From: Myxococcota bacterium
GTDB lineage: Bacteria > Myxococcota_A > UBA796
Reading direction: 5' to 3'
DNA length: 64,000 nucleotides
Assembly: GCA_029251165.1 (NCBI GenBank)
Contig: JAQXDW010000143.1
Coordinates: 1-64,000, forward strand
Shown here: positions 9,033 to 18,091 of the stretch, one piece after another
How the letters are laid out: every line of letters begins with the position of its first letter
Numbering within the stretch: position 1 is the first letter of the stretch
The notes under the pieces: model-generated
Database searches by the model: none
What the model was told of the DNA's origin: nothing
The model's input: the letters and a program-made list of their open reading frames with translations, nothing else
Translations under genes and position numbers: made by a program

Positions 9033-9110
9033 GGTGGAGGGGTAACCTGGAGGGCTTGATGGGGTGACAAGCCTCTTTCTACGACCATTCCAGAGACGGG
9101 GCTGGGAGGG

Positions 9111-9719
9111 CTACCGCAGCCAGGAGGTCGGACCGAGTGTAGAGAGGAAGGCATCGGTGCCCTCTTCGCCGATCAGCGCGACCAGGTCATCATCGAGATC
9201 CGCGCGGATCTCAGTCACCTCCGCCTGCATCGCCTCCCCGCTCAGATCGTTCCCGTGGTGCTTCCAGGCCTCGGTCAGATCGGCGATGGCATCGTCGACC
9301 ACGCCGTGCAGGTCGTCACGGACCGCGTCCGCCAGCTCCACAGTGTCCGCGAAGTCATCGACCGCATCCGCTGCGTTGCCCTGCATCTGCTGCATGCGCG
9401 CAGCCTGCTGCTGTGCGAGTCGGGCCGCCACGGCTTCTTCGAGATCGGGAGCATCGGGAGTCGCGGGAGCGGCGGGCGGCGGGAGCGCCGCGGCGGGGGG
9501 CGCGGGGTTGGCTGAAGGAGCTGCGCCGTGGGGACCGAGGGTGGCAACCGCTGGTGCTGCGGAGGCCGCGGCGCGCGCCTGCCGCATGTCGGCGAGCACG
9601 CTGCGCAGGCGACGGTTGTCCAGCGCCACTGCCATCAGGCCCAGTCCGAGGATCCCGGAGGCTGCCCATGCCAGACGCGACACCTCAGCGAGACAGCGCG
9701 AGGTTGCCCGAGGCCCCAT
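9111..9719 (-). CDS. Single-pass membrane protein with Ala/Pro-rich linker
   Basis: 202 residues from the ATG at 9719, which overlaps the end of the upstream lipoprotein gene. A GTG at 9683, directly after the upstream TGA, is an alternative start. One hydrophobic segment (AWAASGILGLGLMAVAL) is followed by an Arg-rich stretch, a Pro/Ala-rich linker and an acidic helical C-terminal domain (about residues 95-200) that may form a coiled coil. The overlap or abutment with the preceding gene indicates an operon. No family recognised. Confidence 0.6.
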   Translation of the reverse strand: MGPRATSRCLAEVSRLAWAASGILGLGLMAVALDNRRLRSVLADMRQARAAASAAPAVATLGPHGAAPSANPAPPAAALPPPAAPATPDAPDLEEAVAARLAQQQAARMQQMQGNAADAVDDFADTVELADAVRDDLHGVVDDAIADLTEAWKHHGNDLSGEAMQAEVTEIRADLDDDLVALIGEEGTDAFLSTLGPTSWLR

Positions 9720-10110
9720 CGGGAGCCTTGCACGTTCCGATCAGCTTCTCGCCAGACTCAGCGGAGGAGGAGAGGTAGGCATCCATCTTGAGGGTGCCGT
9801 ACTTGTCGGCGACAAGCTCCATGTCGATGTTGTCCAGGGTGACTGTGCCGGTGATGTTGCCGTCGTACTCCAGGACGGTGTCGCTGCTCTCGACGATCCA
9901 GATGTCTGCGCCGCCGGTCAGGTCGCGGTCTTTCTGGTTGAGCACCATGTCGATGTTGATGTCCCCGTCCGGGAAGGCACAGACCCCCTCCCAGTCGCCG
10001 GCGACATCCGAGGAACCACCCGTCGTGATGCCGTTGTCGTCGCCGGTGTCGTCTTCGGTTTTGTCACCGCAGGCACACAGCAGGATCAGGGCCAGGAAGC
10101 GCATCGACAT
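9685..10110 (-). CDS. Small lipoprotein, unknown function
   Basis: Translation from the ATG at 10110 has GAGG nine bases upstream and gives about 141 residues beginning MSMRFLALILLCAC with a lipobox. A Thr/Asp/Gly linker (EDDTGDDNGITTGG) follows. The mature domain (DWEGVCAFPDG... to the C-terminus) looks like a small beta-sandwich with two cysteines in GVCAF and GTCKAP. It leads a two-gene unit with the membrane protein downstream. Function unknown. Confidence 0.65.
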   Translation of the reverse strand: MSMRFLALILLCACGDKTEDDTGDDNGITTGGSSDVAGDWEGVCAFPDGDINIDMVLNQKDRDLTGGADIWIVESSDTVLEYDGNITGTVTLDNIDMELVADKYGTLKMDAYLSSSAESGEKLIGTCKAPDGASGNLALSR

Positions 10111-10508
10111 GAAGATTGTCCTCTTGTCGGGCAACCATAGCAGAGCCGGACGCGGTTCCGCAAATGTTCGAAAGTTAGCGAATTACAATGATTATCCGGT
10201 CATTGATTCGGGGTTGGTCCGCTTCAGGTCGCTCGCTGTCCAGCCATCGGCGCGCCGGGGTGTCGGTTCGGACGCTGCGCCCGCTGAGGAGTTGCTGCAG
10301 CGCTGCTCACGGCCGATCGCGACATCGACACCCGCAGCCTATCTGGGGGCACCACGGTCTATGGATGAGCTTTTTTAATGGGCAAATGTGGCGTTGTGGT
10401 CAGCGTCAGGTTGTCTCTTAGCAAACGACAGATTCAACCTGGGACGCCTGAAAAGCCGTCTCAGCTGCAGCCAGCTGAACCCCTCCCAGCGAAGCCCTCG
10501 GTGGTGCA
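10111..10508. other. 398-bp divergent intergenic region
   Basis: This lies between a minus-strand lipoprotein gene and the LysR gene on the plus strand. It is less GC-rich near both ends (around 10165-10200 and 10370-10390, including CTTTTTTAATGG). A divergent promoter is expected, but I cannot pin down a convincing -35/-10 pair, and no small gene with a good ribosome binding site was seen. Confidence 0.4.
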
Positions 10509-11459
10509 ATGAGCCTACGGTACACAACGCTTCCGCCACTCACAGGTCTCATGACCTTCCATGCGGTCGCGAAGGCGCAGAGCTTCTCTCATGCTGCCAA
10601 GCAGCTCCACGTGACGCAGGGAGCGGTCAGCCATCGCGTCCGTGGCCTGGAGGATGCCCTCGGCTTCTCGCTGTTTCTGCGGCTGCCGCGGCATGTCGAG
10701 CTGACGCCGAGCGGCCAGGTCTTGTTTGCGGCTGTGGACGAAGCCTTCGGGAGGCTCCAGGCGGGGATGGCTGAGCTGGACCGGCTGGTCAGCGACAACC
10801 GGGTGGCGGTGAGCTGCTCGCCCTCGTTTGCGATCCGCTGGCTGGTCCCTCGGCTGGGTCAGCTCCGAGCCGATGTCCCGGAGATCGAGGTGCACGTCGC
10901 CGCCGACGATCGACTGGTCGAGCCGGGCGTCGGCGTGGTGGATGTGTGTGTTCGATTTGGTCCGGGCGGCTACCAGGGGGTCCACGCGGTGCGCCTGACC
11001 CACGAGGACGTCCGTCCGGTCTGTAGCCCGCTGTACCGTGAGCAGAACCGCATCGAGCGACCAGGGGACCTGTCGCGCTGTGTGCTGCTGCATGCCGATG
11101 CGCTCTCGCACCACACGGCACACATCGGCTGGCAGGAGTGGAGCACGGCGGCGGGCCAGACCGGCCTGGAGGCCACGACCGGCGTCCACTTCAGTCACGC
11201 GCACATGGCCCTGGAGGCCGCCACTGCGGGTCAGGGACTCGCGCTGGGGCGCAACACCCTGACCGCGGATGCCATCGCCTCAGGGCGCCTGGTTCGTCCC
11301 TTCGAGCACACCCTCCGCTGCGGCTTTGCCTACTGGCTGCTCATGCCACGTCGGTCGGGGCTGCGGCCCGCCGTGGAGCGGTTCCGCGACTGGCTGCTGG
11401 AGGAATTTAAGGTGGATGCTGCGGCCCGTGGCCTGCTCAGTAGCCCCCGGCCAGGATGA
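10509..11459 (+). CDS. LysR-family transcriptional regulator (GcvA-like)
   Basis: This 316-residue protein has the N-terminal winged HTH of LysR regulators (LTGLMTFHAVAKAQSFSHAAKQL, then VTQGAVSHRVRGLEDALG and the LTPSG wing). A periplasmic-binding-type effector domain follows from about residue 95. The HTH and the LPPLTGLMTFHAV opening resemble the GcvA subgroup, which also covers many regulators unrelated to glycine cleavage. No metabolic target gene lies divergently next to it. Its last 23 bases overlap the 3' end of the convergent FG-GAP lipoprotein gene, so the two transcripts may interfere. Confidence 0.9.
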   Translation: MSLRYTTLPPLTGLMTFHAVAKAQSFSHAAKQLHVTQGAVSHRVRGLEDALGFSLFLRLPRHVELTPSGQVLFAAVDEAFGRLQAGMAELDRLVSDNRVAVSCSPSFAIRWLVPRLGQLRADVPEIEVHVAADDRLVEPGVGVVDVCVRFGPGGYQGVHAVRLTHEDVRPVCSPLYREQNRIERPGDLSRCVLLHADALSHHTAHIGWQEWSTAAGQTGLEATTGVHFSHAHMALEAATAGQGLALGRNTLTADAIASGRLVRPFEHTLRCGFAYWLLMPRRSGLRPAVERFRDWLLEEFKVDAAARGLLSSPRPG

Positions 11460-13377
11460 CGTAGGCACCGCCGGCTTCCTCGCCGCCCTCGTCGTTGAGG
11501 TAGGCGCCGACCAGCATGTCGGAGAGGCCGTCGTTGTTGACGTCTCCTGCGGTCGAGAGTGACCAGCCGGCGTACTCGTTGCTCTGGGTGCCGTACAGCT
11601 TCGTGTCGGCGTTGGCGAGATCGAAGGTGCCGGAGAGGCCACCGAGGATGAGGTAGGCGGTGCCGGAGTTGGCCCCGCCGTCGTCTTCTTCGGGGGCACC
11701 GACGAGCAGGTCGGCCCGACCATCGCCGTTGACGTCGCCGCCCTCGGAGACGGAGCTGCCGGCCTCTCCGCCGGTCCCCAGGAGGGTCGCGTAGGCATCG
11801 TCAGACTCGAAGTCGCCGTCCTCTCCGCCCTGCGCGATGAACGCTGCGCCGGCATCTCCGCCGGCGTCGGTGTTGCCCGGAGCGCCGAAGATGGCGTCGT
11901 CCAGTCCGTCGTCGTCGATGTCGCCGGCGCCGGAGACCGACCAGCCGAGGTACTCGTTGTCTCCGGAGCCGCAGTAGCGGGCGGTCATGACATCGGCGAT
12001 GTCGGCATCCTCCCGATCATCGCCAGAGACGATCCAGACACAGCCAGCGTTGTCGGTGCCATCCTCGGGGCTGTCTTCGTAGGGGGCGCCGATGATGATG
12101 TCGTCGAAGCCGTCGCCGTCAAAGTCACCGATGCCAGAGACCACCCAGCCGCTCTGGCCGCTCTCCTCGCTGCCGTATAGCTTCGCGTCTGCGCTGCCGC
12201 CGAGGGAGGGATTGCCAGAGATGCCACCGAGGACGAGGTAGACGATGCCGCCGTTGGAGACGTTGCTGTCGTCGTAGGGGTTGCCGGCGATGAGATCTGC
12301 CAGCCCGTCTCCGTCGAGGTCCCCCGCCGCGCCGACCGCGTAGTTTCCGCCCGCAAGTCGGGCATAGGACTCGGAAGGCACGAGGTCGCCGCTGCTGCCG
12401 CCAGCCACCACGTAGACCCCCGCCTGGTTCGCGCCGATGGCGACGTCGTCGAGGCCATCGCCGTCCCAGTCGCCGAGACCGGCGACCGAGTACCCAGCGA
12501 AGTCGTTGCCGCTGAAGCCGGTGAAGGTGGCGTCCGCAGTGGAGAGGTCGACCTCGCCGCTGGCATCGCCGAACACGATGTAGGCCCGCCCGTCGTCCTC
12601 GCTCGCTTCGTCGTGGTAGGGCGCGCCGATGATGATGTCGCCGAGGCCATCGCCGTTGAAGTCGCCGGCCTGGCTGACGGCAAAGCCCGCCTCGCCGTAG
12701 CGGTCCTCGCCCACGAGGAAGGCACGGGCGTCGGTGAGGTTGACCTCGCTGCCGAGGCCGCAGGTATCCACCGCCGAGGAGACGCTCGCCTCGCAGTCGT
12801 TGATCACCCCGTCGCCGCAGACCTCGGCCGCTCCGGGGTAGACGCCGGCGTCGCTGTCGTCGCAGTCGGTGCTCTCGGAGAGGTACCCCGTGGGCTGGTT
12901 GCAGGTGACGATGGTCTTGTCGTCGGCGGCGAAGCCGTCGAGGTCGCCGTCGTAGTACCAGGTCGGCGAGTCGACCGCGTCGTCCTCGTCGATCTCGTCG
13001 TCGCAGTCGTTGTCTTCCCCGTCACAGAGCTCGTCGGCCTCTGGGTAGGTGGTCGCAGCGGTGTCGTCGCAGTCCAGGATGTTGTCGACGTAGCCCTCCG
13101 GTGCCTCGCAGGCCTCCGTGTACTCATCGGCGATGCCATAGCCATCGCCGTCTGCGTCACCGAACCAGTCCAGCGCATCGTGGGCACCGCCGTCTGTGTC
13201 CCCGTCGCAGTTGTCGTCGATGCCGTTGCACGCCTCCAGCGCGCCCGGGTAGACCGCCGAGTTGTTGTCGTCGCAGTCGTTCTTGTCGTCGTAGCCGTCC
13301 TGGTCGAGGTCTTTGGAGCAGCCGAGCAGTGTGATCAGAGTAAGCATCGGCACCATGTTGCTGGAATTTGTCCGCAT
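11437..13377 (-). CDS. Large MopE/FG-GAP repeat lipoprotein
   Basis: About 646 residues from the ATG at 13377. The signal peptide ends in a lipobox (LITLLGC, Cys20). It is followed by tandem MopE-type metal-binding units (DCDDNNSAVYPGALEACNGIDDNCDGDTD, DCDDTAATTYPEADELCDGEDNDCDDEID, DCDDSDAGVYPGAAEVCGDG). Roughly seven FG-GAP blades then follow (repeating DFNGDGLGDIIIGAPYHDE-type segments), ending AGGAYVILAGGY. FG-GAP blades form an integrin-alpha-like Ca2+-binding propeller, so this should be a secreted surface lipoprotein. Its product resembles the protein at 46336. The gene end overlaps the LysR gene end. A shorter start at 13356 is possible. Confidence 0.88.
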   Translation of the reverse strand: MRTNSSNMVPMLTLITLLGCSKDLDQDGYDDKNDCDDNNSAVYPGALEACNGIDDNCDGDTDGGAHDALDWFGDADGDGYGIADEYTEACEAPEGYVDNILDCDDTAATTYPEADELCDGEDNDCDDEIDEDDAVDSPTWYYDGDLDGFAADDKTIVTCNQPTGYLSESTDCDDSDAGVYPGAAEVCGDGVINDCEASVSSAVDTCGLGSEVNLTDARAFLVGEDRYGEAGFAVSQAGDFNGDGLGDIIIGAPYHDEASEDDGRAYIVFGDASGEVDLSTADATFTGFSGNDFAGYSVAGLGDWDGDGLDDVAIGANQAGVYVVAGGSSGDLVPSESYARLAGGNYAVGAAGDLDGDGLADLIAGNPYDDSNVSNGGIVYLVLGGISGNPSLGGSADAKLYGSEESGQSGWVVSGIGDFDGDGFDDIIIGAPYEDSPEDGTDNAGCVWIVSGDDREDADIADVMTARYCGSGDNEYLGWSVSGAGDIDDDGLDDAIFGAPGNTDAGGDAGAAFIAQGGEDGDFESDDAYATLLGTGGEAGSSVSEGGDVNGDGRADLLVGAPEEDDGGANSGTAYLILGGLSGTFDLANADTKLYGTQSNEYAGWSLSTAGDVNNDGLSDMLVGAYLNDEGGEEAGGAYVILAGGY

Positions 13378-13421
13378 GCGCAATCGTCAGGCAGCAGCAG
13401 GAGACCGGTCGGATATAGAGG

Positions 13422-14063
13422 ATGCCTGGGAGGCTCAGTGTGAAGCCATCGCCGACTCGACTCTTCATCTCAGCGACACCGTCGGGGAACTGCTACAAGG
13501 TGCAGCTTCAGCTGGCGCTTCAGCGGCTCCGCTGTCCGGTCGCTGCGCTGGACATCCTCGCGGATCCACCACAGACCCGCAGCCCGGAGTTTCTCGCGCT
13601 CAACCCCAGCGGACGTGTGCCGCTGATGAAGCTGGCGGACGGGACCAACCTCGCGGAGTCCAACGCCATCCTGTTCTACCTCGCGGCCGGCACCACCTAC
13701 CTGCCGCGCAGCCCGCTCACGGCCGCTCAGGTGATGCAGTGGATGTTCTTCGAGCAGTACAGCCACGAGCCGAACATCGCAGTGCTCCGCTACCTGTACC
13801 GATGGGGAGATCTGGAGGGGCAGCCGGAGGGTACGGAAGATCGCTTGCGGACGCGCGGCACGGCGGCACTGAAGATCATGGAGCAGCACCTCTCAGAGAA
13901 TGCATTCTTTGTCACCGACCGGCTGACCATCGCCGATGTCTCTCTGTTCGCCTACACCCACGTCGCGCCAGAGGCGGGCTTCTCCCTGAGCGGGTACCCG
14001 GCAATTCGAGACTGGATCGAGCGGGTCAAGGGCACCGCGCGCTTCATCCCGATGGCGACGTAG
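13422..14063 (+). CDS. Glutathione S-transferase family protein
   Basis: A 213-residue cytosolic protein with a thioredoxin-fold N-terminal domain (FISATPSGNCYKVQLQLAL, then NPSGRVPLMKLADG and the glutathione-contacting LAESNAILFYLA). The C-terminal helical domain contains FVTDRLTIADVSLFAYTH, the N-capping/hydrophobic-staple region typical of GSTs. AGAGG sits immediately before the ATG, so a slightly later start is possible. The likely activity is glutathione conjugation or a GST-like dehalogenase/isomerase role; the substrate is unknown. It is divergent from the FG-GAP lipoprotein gene. Confidence 0.9.
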   Translation: MPGRLSVKPSPTRLFISATPSGNCYKVQLQLALQRLRCPVAALDILADPPQTRSPEFLALNPSGRVPLMKLADGTNLAESNAILFYLAAGTTYLPRSPLTAAQVMQWMFFEQYSHEPNIAVLRYLYRWGDLEGQPEGTEDRLRTRGTAALKIMEQHLSENAFFVTDRLTIADVSLFAYTHVAPEAGFSLSGYPAIRDWIERVKGTARFIPMAT

Positions 14064-14073
14064 GGCGCGCGGC

Positions 14074-14820
14074 TCACCTGCCCATCGCGATCAGCACGCC
14101 GCCCATTGAGATCAGCGCGGCGACGAGCAGCAGCGAGAACACCATCCGCCGGAAGCGCACCTCGTCGATGCGGTCGTGGATGCGCTCGCCCAGCCAGACC
14201 CCGAGGGGGAGGGTGAGCAGGAGGATTCCGACGGAGGGAGCCTGCTGCGCGGTGAGCCGCCCGGCGGCGATGAGCTGGGCACACAGGACCGCATTGAGCG
14301 GCAGCCAGACGACGATGAGGGTCGAGCGGAAGGTGCCCTTGTCCATCGCGCGGCGGCTGGCAGCGTAGACCAGCAGCGGTCCGCCGGTCGCGAAGATGCC
14401 GTGGACCACCCCCGCCCCCAGCAGCGCGGCGATCTCTGCGACCGCAGAGCCGGCCCCGGCGTGGCTTCCCCGGGACATCGCGATCAGCTCCCGTGCTGAG
14501 AGCACCAGGATCATCACCGCGAAGGCGAGCTTGAGGGTGCTGCCCCCGAGCCCGGAGAGCGCGGTGAAGCCGATCAGCATGCCGACTCCCATCAGCGGGA
14601 GGATCCGGCGGAGGAGATAGTCGGTGTCGACCTGCTGGCGGTGTCGCCAGCCGATCCAGAGGGTCTGCGCCAGCGACAGCGGCACCAGCAGCGGCACCAG
14701 CGCTTCGATCGGCATGAAGAACGAGCCAATCGTCACCGCCAGGACCGTCGCTCCGAAGCCCGCAGCGGTCTGCGCGGCGTAGGCCAGGGTGATGATGACG
14801 CTGAGGAGGAGTAGGTTCAT
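14074..14820 (-). CDS. TSUP/TauE-SafE family membrane transporter
   Basis: 248 residues with about eight hydrophobic segments and the family's N-terminal AQTAAGFGATVLAV motif (related to the G-x-G-G-G/F-hydrophobic signature). An inner-repeat counterpart, ALLGAGVVHGIFATGGPLLVYAA, lies near residue 140. Members export sulphite, sulphoacetate or related anions across the inner membrane. It converges on the GST gene with ten bases between. The specific substrate cannot be inferred from the neighbours. Confidence 0.85.
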   Translation of the reverse strand: MNLLLLSVIITLAYAAQTAAGFGATVLAVTIGSFFMPIEALVPLLVPLSLAQTLWIGWRHRQQVDTDYLLRRILPLMGVGMLIGFTALSGLGGSTLKLAFAVMILVLSARELIAMSRGSHAGAGSAVAEIAALLGAGVVHGIFATGGPLLVYAASRRAMDKGTFRSTLIVVWLPLNAVLCAQLIAAGRLTAQQAPSVGILLLTLPLGVWLGERIHDRIDEVRFRRMVFSLLLVAALISMGGVLIAMGR

Positions 14821-14852
14821 CGCAGGCAGCTATCCGGTGCGAGGGAGGAGCG

Positions 14853-15248
14853 ATGGCAGACGATCCGATCGCCGTCGGGGTCGCGATGATCCAGGCGCGG
14901 GAGTGGTTTGAGGCTCATGAGGTGCTGGAGGTTCCCTGGCGTGCGGCGTCGGGAGAGACGAAGCAGGCGCTCCAGGCGCTGATCCAGGCGGCGGTCTCTC
15001 TGGAGCACCTCCGCCGCGGGAACCCTCGGGGAGCCTGGGGACAGTGGAACAAGGCGCGGGCGAAGATGGATCAGCTGCCCCCGGTGATGTGCGGGGTCGC
15101 GATCGCGGCGTGGCGGGACGCACTGGCGGCCTTCTACACCGACATCGACATCGACGAGCGGTCGCGTCGGACGGTCGCTCGCCAGTCGATGGACGGGCTG
15201 CCGGCGCTTCCAGATGTGGTGACCTGGCCGCTTCCTGCTGTGGTGTGA
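14853..15248 (+). CDS. DUF309 protein
   Basis: A 131-residue soluble helical protein carrying the DUF309 signature. The motif FEAHEVLEVPWRAASGETKQALQALIQAAV (about residues 19-48) is followed by a conserved glycine/asparagine segment (RRGNPRGAW). DUF309 proteins are small helical bundles of unknown function. The gene is divergent from the TSUP gene and converges on the AbgT gene with seven bases between the stops. Confidence 0.85.
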   Translation: MADDPIAVGVAMIQAREWFEAHEVLEVPWRAASGETKQALQALIQAAVSLEHLRRGNPRGAWGQWNKARAKMDQLPPVMCGVAIAAWRDALAAFYTDIDIDERSRRTVARQSMDGLPALPDVVTWPLPAVV

Positions 15249-15255
15249 GCCGGAC

Positions 15256-16815
15256 TCAGGGCACGCCCACGGCGTAGAGCGCGCTGGCGCCCGGTCCCAG
15301 CGGGATGCCGGCATAGACCCACACCAGCAGCATGATGATCCAGACGATCCCCATCGCGATGGAGTAGGGCAGCATCGCGGCGAGCAGGGTGCCCATGCCA
15401 GCCTTTCGATCGTACTTCTGCGCGAAGACGATGATGATCGGCAGGTAGGGCATCAGCGGGGAGATGATGTTGGTGATCGAGTCGCCCACCCGGTAGGCGG
15501 CCTGGGTGGCCTCAGGACTCAGGCCCATCTGCATCAGCATCGGGACGAAGATCGGAGCCATGAACGCCCACTTCGCGGATGCTGAACCGACCAGGAAGTT
15601 CATCAGCGCGGCCACCACCAGGAAGGCCACCATCAGCAGTCCGCCCTGAAGCCCGATCGCCTGGAGCACGCCAGCACCCTTCACTGCGGTGATCGCGCCG
15701 AGGTTGGTCCAGTTGAAGTAGGCGACGAATTGACCGGCGATGAACGCCAGCACCACGTAGGCCCCCATCGAGGACATCGTGTCGCTCATCATCTTCGCGA
15801 CGTCCCGGTCGGACGTGATGGCCCCGACCATCACTCCGTAGATCAGCCCAGGGATGATGAAGCCGATCGTCACCAGGATCTCGATGGCGCCGAAGAAGGA
15901 GTGCAGCGAGTTGACCGCCGGCTCGTTGGGACCGATGGTGTCGTACAGCGGCGCGCCAGGAAGCAGCCCGAGCATCAGCAGTCCGCCGGCCAGGGAGATG
16001 CCCGCCAGCGTCGCGAAGCCAAACGCCCGCGTCTCGGCGGCGCCGGGCATCTGGTCGGACGAGAGATCCACGCCGTCCCCCTGGCTCGGATCCCACTCTC
16101 CGAGCATCGGCTCGACGATCCGGGTGGTGACCACGGTCCCGACGATGGTCACCAGGAAGGTCGAGGCGATCATGAAGTAGTAGTTGCTCGCGGCGTTGAC
16201 GGTATAGGCCGGATCGAGGGTCTGGGCGGCCTGCTGGGTGAGCGCGGCGAGCATCGGGTCCAGCCCGGTGATCAAGAGGTTGGCAGAGAACCCACCGGAC
16301 ACGCCGGCATACGCAGCCGCCAGGCCAGCGATCGGGTGCCGGCGCACGCTGGCGAACAGCAGCGCCCCCAGCGGAGTGAGCACCACGTAGCCAGCGTCTG
16401 CGGCCATCGAGGACATCACCCCGGCGAACACCACGGTCGCGGTGAGCATGGCATCGGGGACGCGGGTCACCAGGACCTTGAGCCCCATCGAGATGAAGCC
16501 GGTGCGCTCTGCGACACCGATGCCGATCATCACGGTGAGCACTGGACCGAGGGGGGCAAACTGGATGAAGTTGTTCACTGCGTTGGTCAGCATCCACCGC
16601 ACCCCGGCGATGGTCAGCAGGCTCTGTACGCTCATGGTCACCGTCTCACCGCTGCGCTGGACGACGTCGGCGGAGGTTCCGACGAGGAGCGCGGAGACGA
16701 GGACCACCAGGGCCGACATGCCGAAGAACAGGGTGAGGGGATCCGGGAGCCGCTGACCGACCCGCTCGACCGCGCTCAGGGCTCGAACCAGGGGGCTGCT
16801 GTGCTGCGTAGACAT
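15256..16815 (-). CDS. AbgT-family transporter
   Basis: The ATG at 16815 has GGAGG six bases upstream and gives 519 residues, the usual AbgT length. The longer open frame upstream is dominated by Pro/Gln/Arg and is not protein-like. Features include the N-terminal VERVGQRLPDPLTLFFGMSALVV, the PLGPVLTVMIGIGVAERTGF re-entrant region and the C-terminal GSASAKWAFMAPIFVPMLM and VGDSITNIISPLMPYLPI. Family members import p-aminobenzoyl-glutamate or export sulphonamides by proton-coupled transport in the inner membrane. The substrate here is unknown. Confidence 0.93.
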   Translation of the reverse strand: MSTQHSSPLVRALSAVERVGQRLPDPLTLFFGMSALVVLVSALLVGTSADVVQRSGETVTMSVQSLLTIAGVRWMLTNAVNNFIQFAPLGPVLTVMIGIGVAERTGFISMGLKVLVTRVPDAMLTATVVFAGVMSSMAADAGYVVLTPLGALLFASVRRHPIAGLAAAYAGVSGGFSANLLITGLDPMLAALTQQAAQTLDPAYTVNAASNYYFMIASTFLVTIVGTVVTTRIVEPMLGEWDPSQGDGVDLSSDQMPGAAETRAFGFATLAGISLAGGLLMLGLLPGAPLYDTIGPNEPAVNSLHSFFGAIEILVTIGFIIPGLIYGVMVGAITSDRDVAKMMSDTMSSMGAYVVLAFIAGQFVAYFNWTNLGAITAVKGAGVLQAIGLQGGLLMVAFLVVAALMNFLVGSASAKWAFMAPIFVPMLMQMGLSPEATQAAYRVGDSITNIISPLMPYLPIIIVFAQKYDRKAGMGTLLAAMLPYSIAMGIVWIIMLLVWVYAGIPLGPGASALYAVGVP

Positions 16816-17036
16816 GGTGACCTCCGAGGAGAGAAGTCTTACACACGCGCTCCTGATGGGGCTGCTGTGTTCGCTGTCTTGCTGCTGCCGCTGAGGTTGG
16901 ATCGGGTCTTCTTGTTCCGGCTGCTGCCCTGGGCGGTGCTGCGGGGCGAATCTGTGAGGCTGAGCGGTGTACGGCCCGCCGCTCCAGCGGTCGGATCCTG
17001 GACGGGGGCTGGCCGCAGCGGGTCGTCCCGCCAGCA

Positions 17037-17663
17037 TCAGCCGATGTCTGGTGTCTCTCCACGGAGTGCGGCGACGATTCCTCGAAATGCCACCGGGCTC
17101 GCGACGAGGAGCTGGTGGGTGACGGGAGAGGGGAAGCCCTTGAGGGTGATGTTGTGGGCCCCTGGGAGCTGGCAGGAGTCCGGCGGGGAGACCTGGTCAC
17201 CGCGCATCGAGATCGAGGTCGCGGTGACGCCCTCGGGGATTCCCGCCTCCGCCAGCTGTGCGATCAGCTCCGCATCGGGGAGGACCTGCCAGATGCCGGG
17301 GGAGACCTTGCCGACGGTCGGCAGCCAGCTCCTGGCGAAGTCGGTGCCTTGGAAGGGAGAGCCCAGCCCGATGAACCGCCGCAGCCGGCGGCGGGATGCG
17401 ATGAAGTGCTGGTAGTACAGGGCCGTCAAGCCGCCGAGGCTCACACCGACGACATCAACCTCTTCGACGTCCTCGACCCAGCAGACCCGCTCGATGTTCT
17501 CTCCGAGCTGTCCGGCGAGGGTGCGGATGTCTTGGATGGACAGCGGAGAGAGCTGCACGAGATAGACGACGAAGCCGAGCTTCTCCAGCTGCCGCTTCAT
17601 CGGACGGAGCAGCAGGGGGCTGGCCATGAAGCCGTGGACGAGGACGACCGGCACTGCGGGCAT
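17037..17663 (-). CDS. Alpha/beta-hydrolase, lipase-like
   Basis: I chose the ATG at 17663, preceded by CGGAGG at 4 bases. It gives about 208 residues and starts directly with the first core strand (PVVLVHGFM, the oxyanion-hole HG). The nucleophile elbow is GVSLGG (DVVGVSLGGLTALYYQHF), and a C-terminal histidine lies in SPVTHQLL. It resembles triacylglycerol lipase/esterase proteins that begin with this strand, without a signal peptide. A likely role is ester hydrolysis of lipids in the cytoplasm. It lies upstream of the AbgT gene on the same strand with a gap of about 220 bases. Confidence 0.85.
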   Translation of the reverse strand: MPAVPVVLVHGFMASPLLLRPMKRQLEKLGFVVYLVQLSPLSIQDIRTLAGQLGENIERVCWVEDVEEVDVVGVSLGGLTALYYQHFIASRRRLRRFIGLGSPFQGTDFARSWLPTVGKVSPGIWQVLPDAELIAQLAEAGIPEGVTATSISMRGDQVSPPDSCQLPGAHNITLKGFPSPVTHQLLVASPVAFRGIVAALRGETPDIG

Positions 17664-18091
17664 GAAACCTCCGGTGGGTGTGTAGCATGCGGTTGGAGAG
17701 CCAGCATGACGCACTGCGGAGGCAGCGGATGGGGGGAGCGACATCCCTCGACGCCTCTCGCGCGGATCTGCGTGGCAGAGGGGAGCTCGAGGTGGTTCTG
17801 GATGTCAGCGCGGCACGGTGGGAGCGCTGGCCATCAGTAGACACTGTGTTCACCGAAGGTGTGCCTCCTCAGCACACCAAACCAGGTCTCCTGGAGCGGT
17901 CACTTTTCGGACATATTCACGTAAGAACGGTCACCAATCAAAACCTGGATAGAGTTATTCACACTATGGATATCCCCTATTGATATCTCTGTGAGTGGTG
18001 TTCGTATGTTCAGTATCGCGCACCCAATGTGACACCGAATGGTGTGATCCATCCCACGTCATCGGCGGATTGCTGAGCCAGGGGGTGTGAG
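17664..18091. other. 428-bp divergent intergenic region with AT-rich segment
   Basis: Between the divergent lipase and small-exported-protein genes. The part at 17900-18010 is clearly AT-richer than the surroundings. It holds a perfect consensus DnaA box TTATTCACA at 17955-17963. An inverted repeat GGTGTGC-N7-GCACACC is at 17858-17878. A GTAGACAC half-site at 17837-17844 matches one arm of the palindrome before the TetR gene at 23861. CGGTCAC occurs twice (17897 and 17928). No gene with a ribosome binding site was found. This looks regulatory. Confidence 0.5.
17858..17878. promoter_or_regulatory. Inverted repeat GGTGTGC-N7-GCACACC
   Basis: Perfect 7-bp arms with a 7-base spacer in the divergent region between the lipase gene and the exported-protein gene. 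There is no T-tract, so it is more likely an operator than a terminator. The binding protein is unknown. Confidence 0.4.

Noticed and set aside
15730..17415. 561-residue plus-strand open frame opposite the AbgT gene
   Set aside because: Composition is His/Gly/Arg/Asp-rich without a fold, and the minus strand encodes a clear transporter.
17900..18010. Replication origin
   Set aside because: One DnaA box here and one at 62138 are too few, and dnaA, dnaN, gyrB or parAB genes are absent.
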